Shown: positions 54,147 to 64,000 of the stretch, in pieces
How the letters are laid out: each line of letters opens with the position of its first letter
How positions within the stretch are numbered: position 1 is the first letter of the stretch
DNA from: Raffaelea ambrosiae
Lineage: Eukaryota; Ascomycota; Sordariomycetes; Ophiostomatales; Ophiostomataceae
NCBI GenBank assembly: GCA_002778195.1
Contig: PCDI01000006.1
Coordinates: 225,021 to 289,020 of the forward strand
Reading direction: 5' to 3'
DNA length: 64,000 bases
Notes under the pieces: generated by a model
What the model was told of the DNA's origin: nothing
Database searches by the model: none
The model's input: only the letters and a program-made list of their open reading frames with translations
Position numbers and translations under genes: made by a program

Positions 54147-55244
54147 GCTGGAGGAGTGTGCTTGTATGAAACTCTTGTTGAGCGTCTTGATGGGCCTTTC
54201 TTGTGTCTCTTTGTATCAAGAACAGAATCGTTTCTACTTATACCTATTTTCAATAACAACAATATACAAGACCAATATAGAAAGAAGACAATTAACAAAA
54301 CTAAAACAATCACCTCTGCCATGCCCATGCTCTTGTTCCAACACAAGCTGCGAGCCCGATGTGGCCAAGCCAGAGGAAGCCAGATCCTATTCAATCCATC
54401 ACCAAGTCTTGGCGGGCGCAGTCTTTCACGACGCCCAAAGGTCGAGGCCATGACGATGTATCGATGTGGAAAGAGTCCAATGCATAGCCGACTTCCACGG
54501 AATGTACAAAGTGGCAGCTCACAGTCTGGTGACCTGTGCCTATTTTGGGAGTATGTTGAGGTTTCGACCACTGCCTTCTACAGGATGGACAGGTATCATC
54601 CCTTGCAGCCATGGGATTTGTGCCTGTTTCAGGAATGCATGGGGGGCACAGACTCTTGACTGGCAGTTAAGTCGACTTCTTAAGAGGTGGACTGAAGGGT
54701 GGCTGTAATAGAAAGGAGTTTACAAGATCGTGGCTGGTGTTTCTTCGTATTCAGTGATCCCTCAGTTTCGGCTCGACTTATTTGTCTTGACTAAACAATA
54801 CTATTTTAAGACTCTGTAAGATTTTTGTTTTTTTAAGGCTGCCGCTAACTCTAATCCAAAGCCCAGCGAGCTCGGGAGTACCCTTGTATATTTCAGAGAG
54901 AAAGTGGAGTGGTTGCGAGATCCTTTACATGAAGGATCACAACACATAAAATGACGTGGTTAACAGCCGGTCCAATGAGAAGATTTCCCCGACACCTCTG
55001 GACAAGTAAATTCGCCAACGAGATCCTTCCGCACTTAAAATAAGCATTTGATCGTAAGAGGCTGCCTGCACCCCGTCCTTCCAAGTTCTTGTGCACAGCA
55101 AGCCGCCTTTAAGCCACACTTGGCACGTTTCTGATTCGTGTAATTTTTTTTTTCTTTTTTTCTAATGCCACGGCCACGTTTAGACATTTATAACCCCCCC
55201 CCAGCAATAACTCCACACAAACAAAACCTCTCAGCTTGAACGCA
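54147..55244. other. Intergenic region
   Basis: This 1.1 kb carries the promoter of the CE3-like gene and, near 55187, a TATAA motif upstream of the broken gene at 55245. The 142-codon minus-strand frame at 54143-54571 has no recognisable motif. Confidence 0.45.
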
Positions 55245-56201
55245 ATGGCGGAAATGGGCCTGGAATTTGCCCCGTATCTTCGCCAACCACCGGAAGGGTC
55301 CGTGTGCGCGGAAATATCCATCCAGAACGGAGAATTTTTTTGTGTTCTTGCTAATCAGCCCGAAGTGGACAAGATACGCCAGAGCTGCGGGTGATCCTGT
55401 CCATTTCTTCTCACGGGGGGTTGGCGATGGGCTCCGAGTTCACGGGATCTGCGGGAGTTATGCGCCGCCGGGATGGTCTCCCGAATGTGTTGTTCTCCTG
55501 CAAATTGGCTGATGGCGGCCCGTCTAGTCCGTGCGGACTGATACTCCTTCACATAAAAAGTGTGAAGATGTATCCGGAACTGGAGCCTCTCCCGCCTCGA
55601 CCGGCGAGTCCGGTCTTTGAACCATGCGGGGGAGTGCGAGTACAACAGGTTGGTTGACGAAGTCGCTGCCTTTTTCTCTTTCGGGATACCTTGGATCTAA
55701 CATGCGACACAATGCATACAGTCCTGGCGCACCCATCTTGAGCTCGTCCATCACGTACGACCGCAGCGTCGTTCCGCTCCGCGAAGCCATGCGCTTGGTG
55801 TTGAGCATTACCTACGAAGCGCCCGCAAACGGTCCGCCTATTATTTTCCACACGCGCGCATTCGTCTCGTGCATGTATTGTCGCGAAGGGACCTGGAGCT
55901 GAACGTAAGCCGGCGTGAAGACTTTGTCAGTCTGCAGCCGGGGGAGACGTGGGCCATCCCCAGACTGTTGGAGTGTGGCAGTCGCTTGCTCTCCGATGTC
56001 GAGTCCCGCGACGAGTTCCGGGTTTGGTTCCAGGGCACCGTGGTGGATTGGTGGGACTGGGGAGACAAGGCAGCCCACGCCGAGACCACCGTCAAATCGC
56101 CATGCTTTCTCGCTGCGCGGGTGCTCGATCCAAGCGACAACGACGGGTGGCCAAGACTGGTCGTGCTAGGAAGCAATGCGATGCAGTTTCGCATGAAATA
56201 G
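55245..56201 (+). pseudogene. Probably broken gene of an uncharacterised fungal family
   Basis: Plus-strand blocks look protein-like but lie in different frames. ATG 55245 opens 49 codons (MAEMGLEFAPYLRQPPEG...) ending at TGA 55392. A second frame reads APILSSSITYDRSVVPLREA and PIIFHTRAF up to 55902. A third reads NVSRREDFVSLQPGETW, then FRVWFQGTVVDWWDWGD, and ends GSNAMQFRMK at 56201. From memory of similar fungal proteins, the HTRAF block and the DFVSLQPGE block belong to one protein, and the step between them needs a frame change near 55880-55905 where no clear intron is present. It could instead be an intact gene with introns I failed to find. No function is known to me. Confidence 0.45.
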
Positions 56202-56838
56202 GAAGGTCGTTCATTTTCCACCAAGTTCTTCGCCGAGTCCCTTCCCCCCCCTCTGCATTGTATGTCTGTTTTCCGGTTGTTTTTACAGTTGTATCTTTCA
56301 ATACGAGTTTTTCCGACCTTGCCTGTGGATTTGCCGTACGAGACGATGCTACGTTGGCTGTCCGTGCCCGAAACAGTTACCTGAAATGGGGTGAACCGGT
56401 GCCGATTGTTCGCCAAGAGCCTCGTGACGGCGGACTGTGTTGAAAAAAAAACCCGACAGAGAAGACCTTCCCGGCAGCCATGATGCGATATCTCGAGTTC
56501 GTAATAGGTCTTATCTGCGGTCGAAGAGAGACCGATTGTGGAAGGTGGTGGTCGCTTGCGTCCATGATATCCATCGTGGATGACGGTGTCGACCTCTAGG
56601 AATAGCCCGAGTGACATTCCATGGGTGTCCGAAGTAGAATGGAGGATGTCATGAGGTGGGAGACAATGCTGCACAGCCGTGATGGAGCCAAGACTGCCGA
56701 AAATTTCCAGGTATAAAACGAGGAGACGAGGACAAGCCCGAGAAAAAAAGAGATTATTGCGGACAAGCCCACGAGAAACGAGCCACCGCATATCCGTTCT
56801 TTATCTTCTTCTGGCTGTAGTTTACGCCGCTTCGTATC
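56202..56838. other. Intergenic: subtilase promoter
   Basis: The long minus-strand frame at 55841-56791 spans this region, but it is antisense to protein-like blocks and was rejected. A TATA box is listed below. Confidence 0.5.
56712..56718 (+). promoter_or_regulatory. TATA box of the subtilase gene
   Basis: TATAAAA lies 127 bp upstream of the start codon at 56839. Confidence 0.55.
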
Positions 56839-59649
56839 ATGCGTGTCCTCGCTCCGACTTTGTCATTTCTAGGCGCGGCCGCCCTTGTGGCGTCTGCCGC
56901 GGCGGTGGGCGGAGATGCCGACGACATCAGCGCTGCCGGCAACGTCAGCATCGTCCCGGGAGCCTACATTGTCGAGGTGGAAGCGGACCAGGACCCGACA
57001 GCGCTGTATCAAGAGCTGGCGTCAGAAGGCATTGCCGTCGACGCGCGTCGCGACCTGAAGTTCCGCCTGTTCAGAGGCGGATCGTTCCAGCTGCGCAACG
57101 GCACGACGAGCTCGGCGGCCGAGAACGCAGCACAGGTGCAGCAGATTCTGCAGAAGCCGAACGTCAAGAACGTGTGGCCAGTGCACGCGATCCAGTTTCC
57201 CAAGCCCCAGCCAGTCTCGGTGTGGAATGGCTCGCTGGCCGCCGACGACGAGGGACAGCCGCAGCGCCGGGGGCGCCGCGATTCGGGCGACGACAAAGAC
57301 ACGTACGGGCCGCACGTGCTCACGCAGATTGACCAGCTGCGGGCTGCCGGGTTCACGGGCAAGGGCCTCAAGGTCGGCATCGTGGACACGGGCATCGACT
57401 ACACACACCCGGCACTCGGCGGCTGCTTCGGGCCGGGCTGCCTGGTCGGCTACGGGTACGACCTGACGGGAGACGAATACTGGGCGGGCTCACAGCCGGT
57501 GCCAGACAGCGACCCGTACGACAACTGCCAGGGCCACGGCACGCACGTGGCCGGCATCGTGGCGGCGCAGAGCATCCCCATGACAGAGCGGCTGGGGTTC
57601 ACGGGCGCGGCTCCGGACGTGACGCTGGGCATGTACAAGATATCGGGATGCTACGGCTACACGACCAGCGAGATTATCCTGGAAGGGTTCAACATGGCGT
57701 ACGAGGACGGCAGCGACGTGATCTCGTGCTCGGCCGGCGACGACTCGGGGTGGGCCGGCGACGCGGCCGCGGTGATGGCGTCGCGCATCGTCGCGGCGGG
57801 CGTGCCGGTGGTCGTGGCGCTAGGCAACTCGGGCAGTCTTGGGCTCTGGCAGGCCGCTAGCCCGGCCAGCGGCGTCGGCGTGGTGGCGGTTGCATCCACG
57901 GACAGCACGGAGTTGCCATTGCTGGTCAAGGCGGCGGACTATCGCATTGGCAGCAGCAACGACACCGCCGGCAACAGCACCACCGGCACCCTCGCGTGGC
58001 AAGACGGCTCGCCCGAGTTTCCGAACATCACGCTGCCTTTTGTGGTGCTCGACGACGACCTGCGGCGTGCCGACACGGCCTGCCAGCCTCTGCCGGCCGA
58101 CACGCCCGACCTGTCTACATCCCTGGTTGTGCTGGCCGTGTCTACCGCTAGCAACTGCACGTCGCCCGACCAGGTCGCCAACCTCGTAGCCAAGGGGGCC
58201 CAGTACGTCCTGTTCTACACCCTCGAAGACAGCGATGTGAACAGCATGGGCCTCTACTTTGACGACACGTCGGGCCTCCGCGGCGTCGGCGGCACAACCC
58301 TCGGCCAGATCCGGCCCCTCGCGGATGCCCTCGCCCAGAACCAGACAGTCACCGTCACGCTGACCAACATTGCCTACGCCCAGCCTGCCGTCATCAACGT
58401 TCCCAACACGCTGTCGGCGGGCCACGTGAGCACGTTCAGCAGCTGGGGGCCCACGTGGGAGACGGTGCTCAAGCCGCAGGGCAGCACGCCCGGCGGCAAC
58501 ATCCTGTCGACGTACATCAACGGCGCCTACGCCGTGATGGGCGGCACGTCCATGGCCACCCCGCTGGCCGCCTCCATCGTCGCTCTTGTGATCCAGGCTC
58601 GCGGCACGCGGGACCCGGCCACCATCAACAGCGCCGTGGTGGCCACGGCACAGAGGACGACGTGGTTCGACGGACAGACGGTGGACGACACGCGGGTGGC
58701 CCCGGCGCCGCAGCAGGGCGGCGGGCTGCTGCAGGCGTACGCGGCGGCCATGACGCCGGCACTTCTCAGCGTCACCAGCCTGTCGTTCAACGACAGCGAC
58801 CACTTCCCGGGGCCGCAGACCTTCCGGGTGCACCATGTCGGCGTCGGACACGACCTCGCCTTTGCTCTCGGTCACGTGCCGGCCATCACCATGTACAGCC
58901 TGCAGGACAACGGCGACGGCACGACCAGCCGAGACCGGTTCCCCAACCCGATCATCGCCGATGCGGCCGCCACGGTCTTGTTCGACCCGCCGGCCGGTTC
59001 CGTCATCACAGTGCCGGCGGGCGGCAGCGTCGACATCACGGTGACGCTCACTCCACCCGACAATGCCAGCGTCAATGCCACGCTGCTGCCCGTCTACTCG
59101 GGCTACATCACCCTCCAAGACACGGCGGCCGCCGTCAACCTGTCGCTGCCCTACATCGGCGTCGTCGGACGCTTCGCCCAGACACCCGCCGTGCAGCCGG
59201 GATACAACGGCGGCAGCTACCTCACGACCACCGACGGCCACTTCAATATCCCCTCGGCGAGCAACGAGACGTTCACGCTGCCCCGGCCCAACAGCAACAA
59301 CACGTCCTCGCCCAGCACACCCATCTACCCCAAGATCATCGCGAGGCCGACGATGGGAACCCCGCTGCTACGCATGGATCTCGTGGCCGCGGCCGGGGAC
59401 GGTGGCAACGCAACCACCGACTTCTTTGGGGTGCCGAGCCTCGGCCTGCTTCCCGGCATGCCGGTGCAGTACGTGGCGGGCGTGGGCGGGGCGGCTATAT
59501 TTGATGGCACTCTGGCAGACGGCACGGTGGTGCCGGCGGGGGCGTACAAGGTGGTGGTGAGTGCGGTCAAGATCTTTGGCGACGCGAGCAAGAAGGAGGA
59601 CTGGAGCATGGTCGAAACAGTGCCGTTTGTGATTGAGTACTCGTCGTAG
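56839..59649 (+). CDS. Secreted subtilisin-like serine protease (S8A, PA-domain type)
   Basis: Single exon of 936 residues. The signal peptide is about residues 1-22. An I9-like propeptide (about 36-120) is followed by a basic RRGRR site near 143 that may be a processing point. The catalytic triad is Asp183 (VDTGIDYTHPALGG), His233 (GHGTHVAGIVAA) and Ser571 (GTSMATPLA). The long gap between His and Ser holds a PA-type insert (about 390-510). The C-terminal 300 residues form fibronectin-III-like (DUF1034) and sandwich domains, with many N-glycosylation sites. The layout is that of minor extracellular protease/C5a-peptidase-like enzymes common in plant-, insect- and soil-associated fungi. It degrades protein outside the cell. 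The gene is intronless, unlike most of its neighbours. Confidence 0.94.
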   Translation: MRVLAPTLSFLGAAALVASAAAVGGDADDISAAGNVSIVPGAYIVEVEADQDPTALYQELASEGIAVDARRDLKFRLFRGGSFQLRNGTTSSAAENAAQVQQILQKPNVKNVWPVHAIQFPKPQPVSVWNGSLAADDEGQPQRRGRRDSGDDKDTYGPHVLTQIDQLRAAGFTGKGLKVGIVDTGIDYTHPALGGCFGPGCLVGYGYDLTGDEYWAGSQPVPDSDPYDNCQGHGTHVAGIVAAQSIPMTERLGFTGAAPDVTLGMYKISGCYGYTTSEIILEGFNMAYEDGSDVISCSAGDDSGWAGDAAAVMASRIVAAGVPVVVALGNSGSLGLWQAASPASGVGVVAVASTDSTELPLLVKAADYRIGSSNDTAGNSTTGTLAWQDGSPEFPNITLPFVVLDDDLRRADTACQPLPADTPDLSTSLVVLAVSTASNCTSPDQVANLVAKGAQYVLFYTLEDSDVNSMGLYFDDTSGLRGVGGTTLGQIRPLADALAQNQTVTVTLTNIAYAQPAVINVPNTLSAGHVSTFSSWGPTWETVLKPQGSTPGGNILSTYINGAYAVMGGTSMATPLAASIVALVIQARGTRDPATINSAVVATAQRTTWFDGQTVDDTRVAPAPQQGGGLLQAYAAAMTPALLSVTSLSFNDSDHFPGPQTFRVHHVGVGHDLAFALGHVPAITMYSLQDNGDGTTSRDRFPNPIIADAAATVLFDPPAGSVITVPAGGSVDITVTLTPPDNASVNATLLPVYSGYITLQDTAAAVNLSLPYIGVVGRFAQTPAVQPGYNGGSYLTTTDGHFNIPSASNETFTLPRPNSNNTSSPSTPIYPKIIARPTMGTPLLRMDLVAAAGDGGNATTDFFGVPSLGLLPGMPVQYVAGVGGAAIFDGTLADGTVVPAGAYKVVVSAVKIFGDASKKEDWSMVETVPFVIEYSS

Positions 59650-60324
59650 TGTTTGGGAGAGGGCGAATTTCACATAAGAAGGCGGTTGCATGAACGAGGC
59701 AGGAAGAACTCGTGAGACGGAAAATATAAACGACGCCGTCTCAGTATGGCGGTATTCTACTGCCGAGTTCTCGCCTGTGTCCATACAGTTGTGGGGACTT
59801 TTCAACTGTTGGGAAGGTACCTACGATACGATGTCCTCAAGGGTTGTTGGTGGATGGCTGGAAAGGGCAGGAGAGAAAAGGGGGTTGGTCTTTCGACCAT
59901 TGCACGTTGCAGAGTTGCATTAGGTGAGGCCTAAGCTAATTGATCTCACGATATCTAGAGGCCCTACCAAGTAGAGCCACCCGTTTGATTGGTTGACAGC
60001 GTCATCATTCCCACGTAAGCACGAATGCCAGTGTATCAACCTCCCAAGCTTCTAGTAAGCCCAGAAACTGGCACGGTAAGCGGCTGTGAGCCGTAGAGCC
60101 AGGTTCGACGATACAGCTCCACAGGCGGTCCCATGCTGGCCAGCACGGATCTCTCCGAGGAGCTACGTCTCTTCCCTTCCGGCCTCCTTTACTTTATTCT
60201 TGTTCCGCATTCCATCACCAGAACTCTTTCGCTTTGCAGAGAGCCTGCATCTTGTTCCTGTTCGATCTGTTAGTTTGTACCGAAAACGGCTTGAAACTGT
60301 TTCAACACTGCTTCGGCGCTCGCC
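59650..60324. other. Intergenic: pyruvate decarboxylase promoter
   Basis: There is no supported gene. A perfect 12-bp palindrome TGCTGGCCAGCA lies at about 60134-60145, and the leader before the start codon is pyrimidine-rich. Confidence 0.5.
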
Positions 60325-62070
60325 ATGTCTTCTTCCATCACGCTCGGCAAGTATCTCTTTACCCGGTTGCATCAGCTGCATGTGGAGTCCGTCCACGGCG
60401 TGCCTGGCGACTACAACTTGCAGCTGCTGGACTGTGTCAAGCCGGCTGGGCTGCGCTGGGTAGGCAATGCCAATGAACTGAATGCGGCGTATGCTGCCGA
60501 TGGATACGCGCGCATCAAGGGCCTCGGTGTCGTTGTTACCACATTTGGCGTCGGCGAGCTGTCAGCCATCAACGGCATCGCCGGTGCATACGCCGAGTTC
60601 GCTCCCGTCGTCCACATTGTGGGCACACCTTCGAGGGAGCTGCAGGAGGCTCATGCTTTGATGCACCACACGTTTAATGATGGCGAATACCGCCGATTTG
60701 CCGAGATGCACAGGCATGTCACCGTGGCCCAGGCCTCTTTGGATGATCCCAGGACGTGCGCCGAGCAGATCGACACCGTTCTGAAGCAGTGTCTGCAGCA
60801 CAGCCGGCCTGTATATCTGGAAGTCCCCCAGGACATGGTGACCACCCCCTTGTCGGCTAGCAGACTGGCATCTCCGATTGTGACACCAAGAGGGGGGTTG
60901 GGTCAGCTTCTGGACGAGGCTTCCCAGGAGGCGGCTCTACAGCAGATTCTGGCCCGCATCTACAGTGCAAAGCAGCCCATGGTTGTCGTTGATGGCGAGA
61001 CCAGGCCGCTCGGGATCCTCGACGACGTACGGGCCTTCGTCCAGGCTACCCAGTGGCCCACGTGGACGACGTCTTTCGGCAAAGACATCATCGACGGGGC
61101 CTCGGCGAACCATTACGGGCTCTACGCTGTGGGCTCGGCCGACCCGGACACCCGAGCCTTTGTCAAGAGCGCGGACCTGGTTCTGTTCTTTGGTCCACAT
61201 TTCAGCTTCAGCAACAGCGACCAGTTCACCGCTGTCCCGAAGAAGGACGACGACGTTGCTGTTCTTTTTACCCCTCGCGGAGTCCAGGTCGGGAAACAGA
61301 ACTTCAGAAACGCCGCAGCCAAGCACGTACTCAAGCGCCTAGTCCGCGATCTCGACCTCACAAGAATCCCATCGTACTGTCCCCTTCCAACACTGCCCCG
61401 CAACACCGTGCTGTCGCTGCCGCTCTCGGACGGCGATCAGCCGATCACCCAGGACCGACTCTGGCGCAGCCTGTCCGGATTCCTCCAGCCCGGGGACATC
61501 ATCTTCGGCGAGACCGGCACGGCCGGCCTGGGCGTGCGCGAGATGCTGCTGCCTCCTCACGCCCGCTTCTTCTCGCCCGTGACATGGCTCTCCATCGGGT
61601 ACATGCTGCCGGCCGCACAGGGTGCAGCTATGGCGCAAGAAGAGCTGCTGCGGTCGTCGCACGGGTACTTTGGCCTGCCATCAGCCCGAACGGTGCTCTT
61701 CATCGGCGACGGCAGCTTCCAGATGACGGCGCAGGAGCTCGGGACCATCATACGGCACCAGCTCAACGTTGTCGTGTTTGTCATCAACAACGCGGGCTAC
61801 ACCATTGAGCGAGCCATCCACGGGCGGACGGAGGAGTACAACGACATTGCCGTCTGGCGGTACCTGCAGGCACCGCACTTCTTTGGGGCCAAGGAGAGCA
61901 CCTACACGGCGTCGGCACAGACCTGGCGCGAGCTCAAGCAGGTCCTGGACGACGACCACTACAACGAGGACAGAGAACTGCGGATGGTCGAGCTGCTCCT
62001 GGACCCCGAGGACTGTCCTGACGGTCTGCTGAAGAAACTCATGGAGTCGCAGCCAGCGCAGAAAGAGTGA
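60325..62070 (+). CDS. Pyruvate decarboxylase (thiamine diphosphate-dependent)
   Basis: Single exon of 581 residues, close to the 563 of yeast Pdc1. The N-terminal PYR domain carries HGVPGDYN (Asp29), NANE with Glu51, which activates thiamine diphosphate, and the His114-His115 pair (MHHTF) specific for pyruvate/2-oxo-acid decarboxylases. The C-terminal PP domain has the GDGSFQMTAQE...NNAGYTIE motif (GDG-x-NN) that binds Mg and diphosphate, with the catalytic Glu in YTIER. It converts pyruvate to acetaldehyde and CO2 in the cytosol for ethanol fermentation or acetyl-CoA supply. Moulds often have two or three paralogues, so this one could prefer other 2-oxo acids. Family is certain, exact substrate slightly less so. 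Confidence 0.93.
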   Translation: MSSSITLGKYLFTRLHQLHVESVHGVPGDYNLQLLDCVKPAGLRWVGNANELNAAYAADGYARIKGLGVVVTTFGVGELSAINGIAGAYAEFAPVVHIVGTPSRELQEAHALMHHTFNDGEYRRFAEMHRHVTVAQASLDDPRTCAEQIDTVLKQCLQHSRPVYLEVPQDMVTTPLSASRLASPIVTPRGGLGQLLDEASQEAALQQILARIYSAKQPMVVVDGETRPLGILDDVRAFVQATQWPTWTTSFGKDIIDGASANHYGLYAVGSADPDTRAFVKSADLVLFFGPHFSFSNSDQFTAVPKKDDDVAVLFTPRGVQVGKQNFRNAAAKHVLKRLVRDLDLTRIPSYCPLPTLPRNTVLSLPLSDGDQPITQDRLWRSLSGFLQPGDIIFGETGTAGLGVREMLLPPHARFFSPVTWLSIGYMLPAAQGAAMAQEELLRSSHGYFGLPSARTVLFIGDGSFQMTAQELGTIIRHQLNVVVFVINNAGYTIERAIHGRTEEYNDIAVWRYLQAPHFFGAKESTYTASAQTWRELKQVLDDDHYNEDRELRMVELLLDPEDCPDGLLKKLMESQPAQKE

Positions 62071-63183
62071 GAGAAGGAGGGTTGAAAAGGCCAACAGAAA
62101 AGAACACCACATCGGCTTGTCGTGTTCTGTGCCACATCGCGCCCACTGGTGTTCCTAACCAGTTGTATGTTGAAATGGGCGTTCCTTCTTCCTTTTTATG
62201 TCTTCAATTCACTACCTTTTCCCAGTCTCCAATTCGTATTTAACGTATTATGCGGTACTTGGACAGATGCGACTGGCAGGCTGCCCCCACCGCCCAGCCG
62301 GCTCTTGGTGAACTTGCGTTTTATACTACACTAGAAGGATTTTGCTGAATTTCAGTACAACAACAAGGATCTTTTGAACAGAAGCAGGGACAACGACCCG
62401 TAGATTGTTGAAATTTGACAATGGCGAGTGGATATCGTGAAAAGAACATTCCGTGGTATTTTCAGGAGAGGCCGGGTATTGCTAACGACAATACGGGTCG
62501 ATTGATGAAACAAGGAGGCTAGATATTGTGGTGCTTACATAGTCTGCCCGGCGGCCGCCGGCCGCCGGCCTACTTTCGTTAAAGTGATCGTTACCTACTT
62601 CACCAACCAGCTTCATTTATATTTCATAGACTATAGCTTCCTAATTGTCCCTCCCTTCAGATACCGTAAACCCAAGCACGGCCAGGCCTGGTGGTACTGC
62701 AGGTATCTGGGAAGAACAAGCTGGTTCGGGATCGCACACCTCTTACGGAGATCACGGAAAGGCACGTGTGAAACAAGCAACGGGTTGCTGGACCCTGTAT
62801 TGTGTGCTCGCCGGGAGGTTATGTGACTTACCAATGCATGCAATCATCAACATGCCATGCTTCGTAAAAGACGAGGCCGATTGTACACGTCGAGGCGAAA
62901 AGCTGACATGCTCTGCACAAATGCCGGCGACGAATATCTCGCCCGTCCGTTATCGGCCAACCAAATCCTGTCATCGCCCTGGTTATCGAGTTCGACCAGA
63001 TGGTATATATTGAGTGATAAGACAAGGAGAAATGAATAATTAGCGGATGCGCACTCCTTCTTGTTCTGAGCAAGATCCACGCCCGCCAGATCATCTCCAG
63101 ATCATCTTCAGATCTCCTCGTCCACATCAGCATACGGGAGGCAAGGTCATCGGGCCTACATCTATTGCCAACGATAATACACA
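62071..63183. other. Intergenic region
   Basis: This 1.1 kb contains a GC-only patch near 62547-62569 built from overlapping CGGCCG units. The open minus-strand frame at 62828-63241 overlaps the promoter and start of the next gene and is not supported. Confidence 0.5.
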
Positions 63184-63819
63184 ATGGCGGAAAGCTCGAA
63201 AATCGAAAATGCCGAACTGGAGATACAGACCATCCCGGCAAGAAAGGGGAGAGCAGTCAGGATGAAAAAAGGCCAATGCCTCCGCCTTATCAATACACAT
63301 GGCACCCAGGTAGTTGATACCTGGGCGTTCAATTCCCAAGATCTTGCAGAGTGTATGTCTATGGAACACACGCGCGCCTATCTGAGTCGGATCTTCCCCG
63401 CCGTGAACGACACGTTCCTCACCAATCGTCGCTCTCCCATCCTCACAATCGTGAAAGACACGACACCCGGCCACCACGACATGCTGATACCGGCCTGCGA
63501 TGTCCACCGATATGCGAAGCAGTACATGGTGGAGGGCTATCACGACAACTGCACGGACAACCTACGCGCCGCTTTGACAGATTTGGGAGAGAAGTGGGGG
63601 GAATTCTCGCCGAGCCCGTTCAACGCCTTTATGAACATCCCGCTCAAAGACGACGGCAACACTCTAGCTTGGGAGGCGGCGACCTCACAGCCAGGACAGT
63701 ATGTCACATTCAAGGCAGAGATGGACTTGATCATGGCCTTCAGTGCGTGCCCGAATGATGTCATGGCGATCAATGGACACAGGTCGATGGATGCCCATTT
63801 TCAGATTGTCGAGATGTAG
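63184..63819 (+). CDS. DUF1989 (urea carboxylase-associated) family protein
   Basis: Single exon of 211 residues. The sequence opens with an IPARKGRAVRMKKGQCLRLIN strand pair followed by THGTQVVDTWAFN, the typical entry of DUF1989. It continues with MSMEHTRAYLSRIFPAVNDTFLTNRR and HHDMLIPACD, and ends with FSACPNDVMAINGH, which holds the conserved CPND. In bacteria members sit next to urea carboxylase and guanidine-use genes; in fungi they are stand-alone and their reaction is not established. The conserved Cys/His/Asp residues suggest a metal site. It shares no promoter with a neighbour in this window. The repeat copy B follows 90 bp after the stop codon. Confidence 0.88.
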   Translation: MAESSKIENAELEIQTIPARKGRAVRMKKGQCLRLINTHGTQVVDTWAFNSQDLAECMSMEHTRAYLSRIFPAVNDTFLTNRRSPILTIVKDTTPGHHDMLIPACDVHRYAKQYMVEGYHDNCTDNLRAALTDLGEKWGEFSPSPFNAFMNIPLKDDGNTLAWEAATSQPGQYVTFKAEMDLIMAFSACPNDVMAINGHRSMDAHFQIVEM

Positions 63820-63911
63820 CTAGCACGAAGAACCAGTTTCTTTTTGTTTTTGTTTTTGTTTTCCCCGGCTGATGTAATGTTTGGCTACAGTGCAGGAAAG
63901 TGTGTAGAGAG

Positions 63912-64000
63912 AAGCAGGTCCCCTCCCTCCTAGTACTGATGTACTGGCCGAAGGGAGGGAGGGGACTTTATTGATAATCGGTTCGGTAGGTACTGATCAG
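63912..64000 (+). repeat. Dispersed 89-bp repeat, copy B
   Basis: It is the partner of 52689-52777 in the same orientation, about 83 percent identical by hand count with no gaps. It keeps the 11-bp stem GTCCCCTCCCT/AGGGAGGGGAC. It reaches the window edge, so the element may be longer. Confidence 0.85.

Noticed and set aside
55841..56791. 316-codon minus-strand frame
   Set aside because: It is antisense to protein-like plus-strand blocks and spans the subtilase promoter and TATA box; no motif is seen.
57820..59241. 473-codon open frame antisense to the subtilase
   Set aside because: It is a shadow of the GC-rich sense gene, rich in Arg, Gly and Val with no motif.

Overview
This 64 kb window is nuclear DNA of a filamentous ascomycete (Pezizomycotina, most likely Sordariomycetes). 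The evidence is short GT-AG introns of 45-220 nt with CTAAC/CTGAC-like branch sites, no operons, Zn(II)2Cys6 regulators, a fungal lys2 aminoadipate reductase, and fungus-typical families (UNC93-like MFS, DUF5519, DUF1857). The species cannot be named from the sequence. About 22 intact protein genes, two clearly or probably broken genes, a truncated domain remnant and one dispersed repeat family are visible. I saw no tRNA, rRNA or CRISPR.

Layout. 0.9-11.3 kb: secreted intradiol ring-cleavage dioxygenase, PTEN-type phosphatase, a nucleotidyltransferase-fold protein with an N-terminal acylation signal, a TMEM33/Pom33 membrane protein and a DUF1857 protein. 11.5-13.7 kb: a decayed drug-efflux-type MFS gene. 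14.6-20.2 kb: a five-exon Zn2Cys6 factor and a cupin protein. 21.1-24.9 kb: six-exon lys2 with a Gcn4/CPC1-type site upstream.

25.5-35.3 kb is the most interesting block. It holds a fusion of a MurQ-type N-acetylmuramate-6-phosphate etherase with a BadF/BadG (MurK/NAGK-type) sugar kinase, a divergent UNC93-like transporter, a regulator with two tandem zinc clusters, and a sugar-porter-family MFS gene. By family knowledge the fusion could take N-acetylmuramic acid to GlcNAc-6-phosphate plus D-lactate, so the block is a candidate fungal amino-sugar (peptidoglycan) scavenging cluster. That is an inference and has not been shown.

35.5-43.4 kb: an unrecognised acidic protein, a two-domain VOC (extradiol dioxygenase-like) protein, an MDR quinone reductase-like enzyme and a DUF5519 luciferase-domain protein. 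43.8-48.8 kb: an alpha-glucoside-type MFS transporter divergent from a leaderless GH95 alpha-L-fucosidase, which suggests import of a fucosylated sugar followed by cytosolic hydrolysis. 50.7-59.7 kb: secreted hydrolases (type B carboxylesterase, CE3-like SGNH esterase with a detached C-terminal remnant, large subtilase). 60.3-63.8 kb: pyruvate decarboxylase and a DUF1989 protein. An 89-bp repeat occurs at 52.7 kb and at the right edge of the window.

Gene models were built by hand from frame, phase and splice signals. Exon limits are given in each entry.
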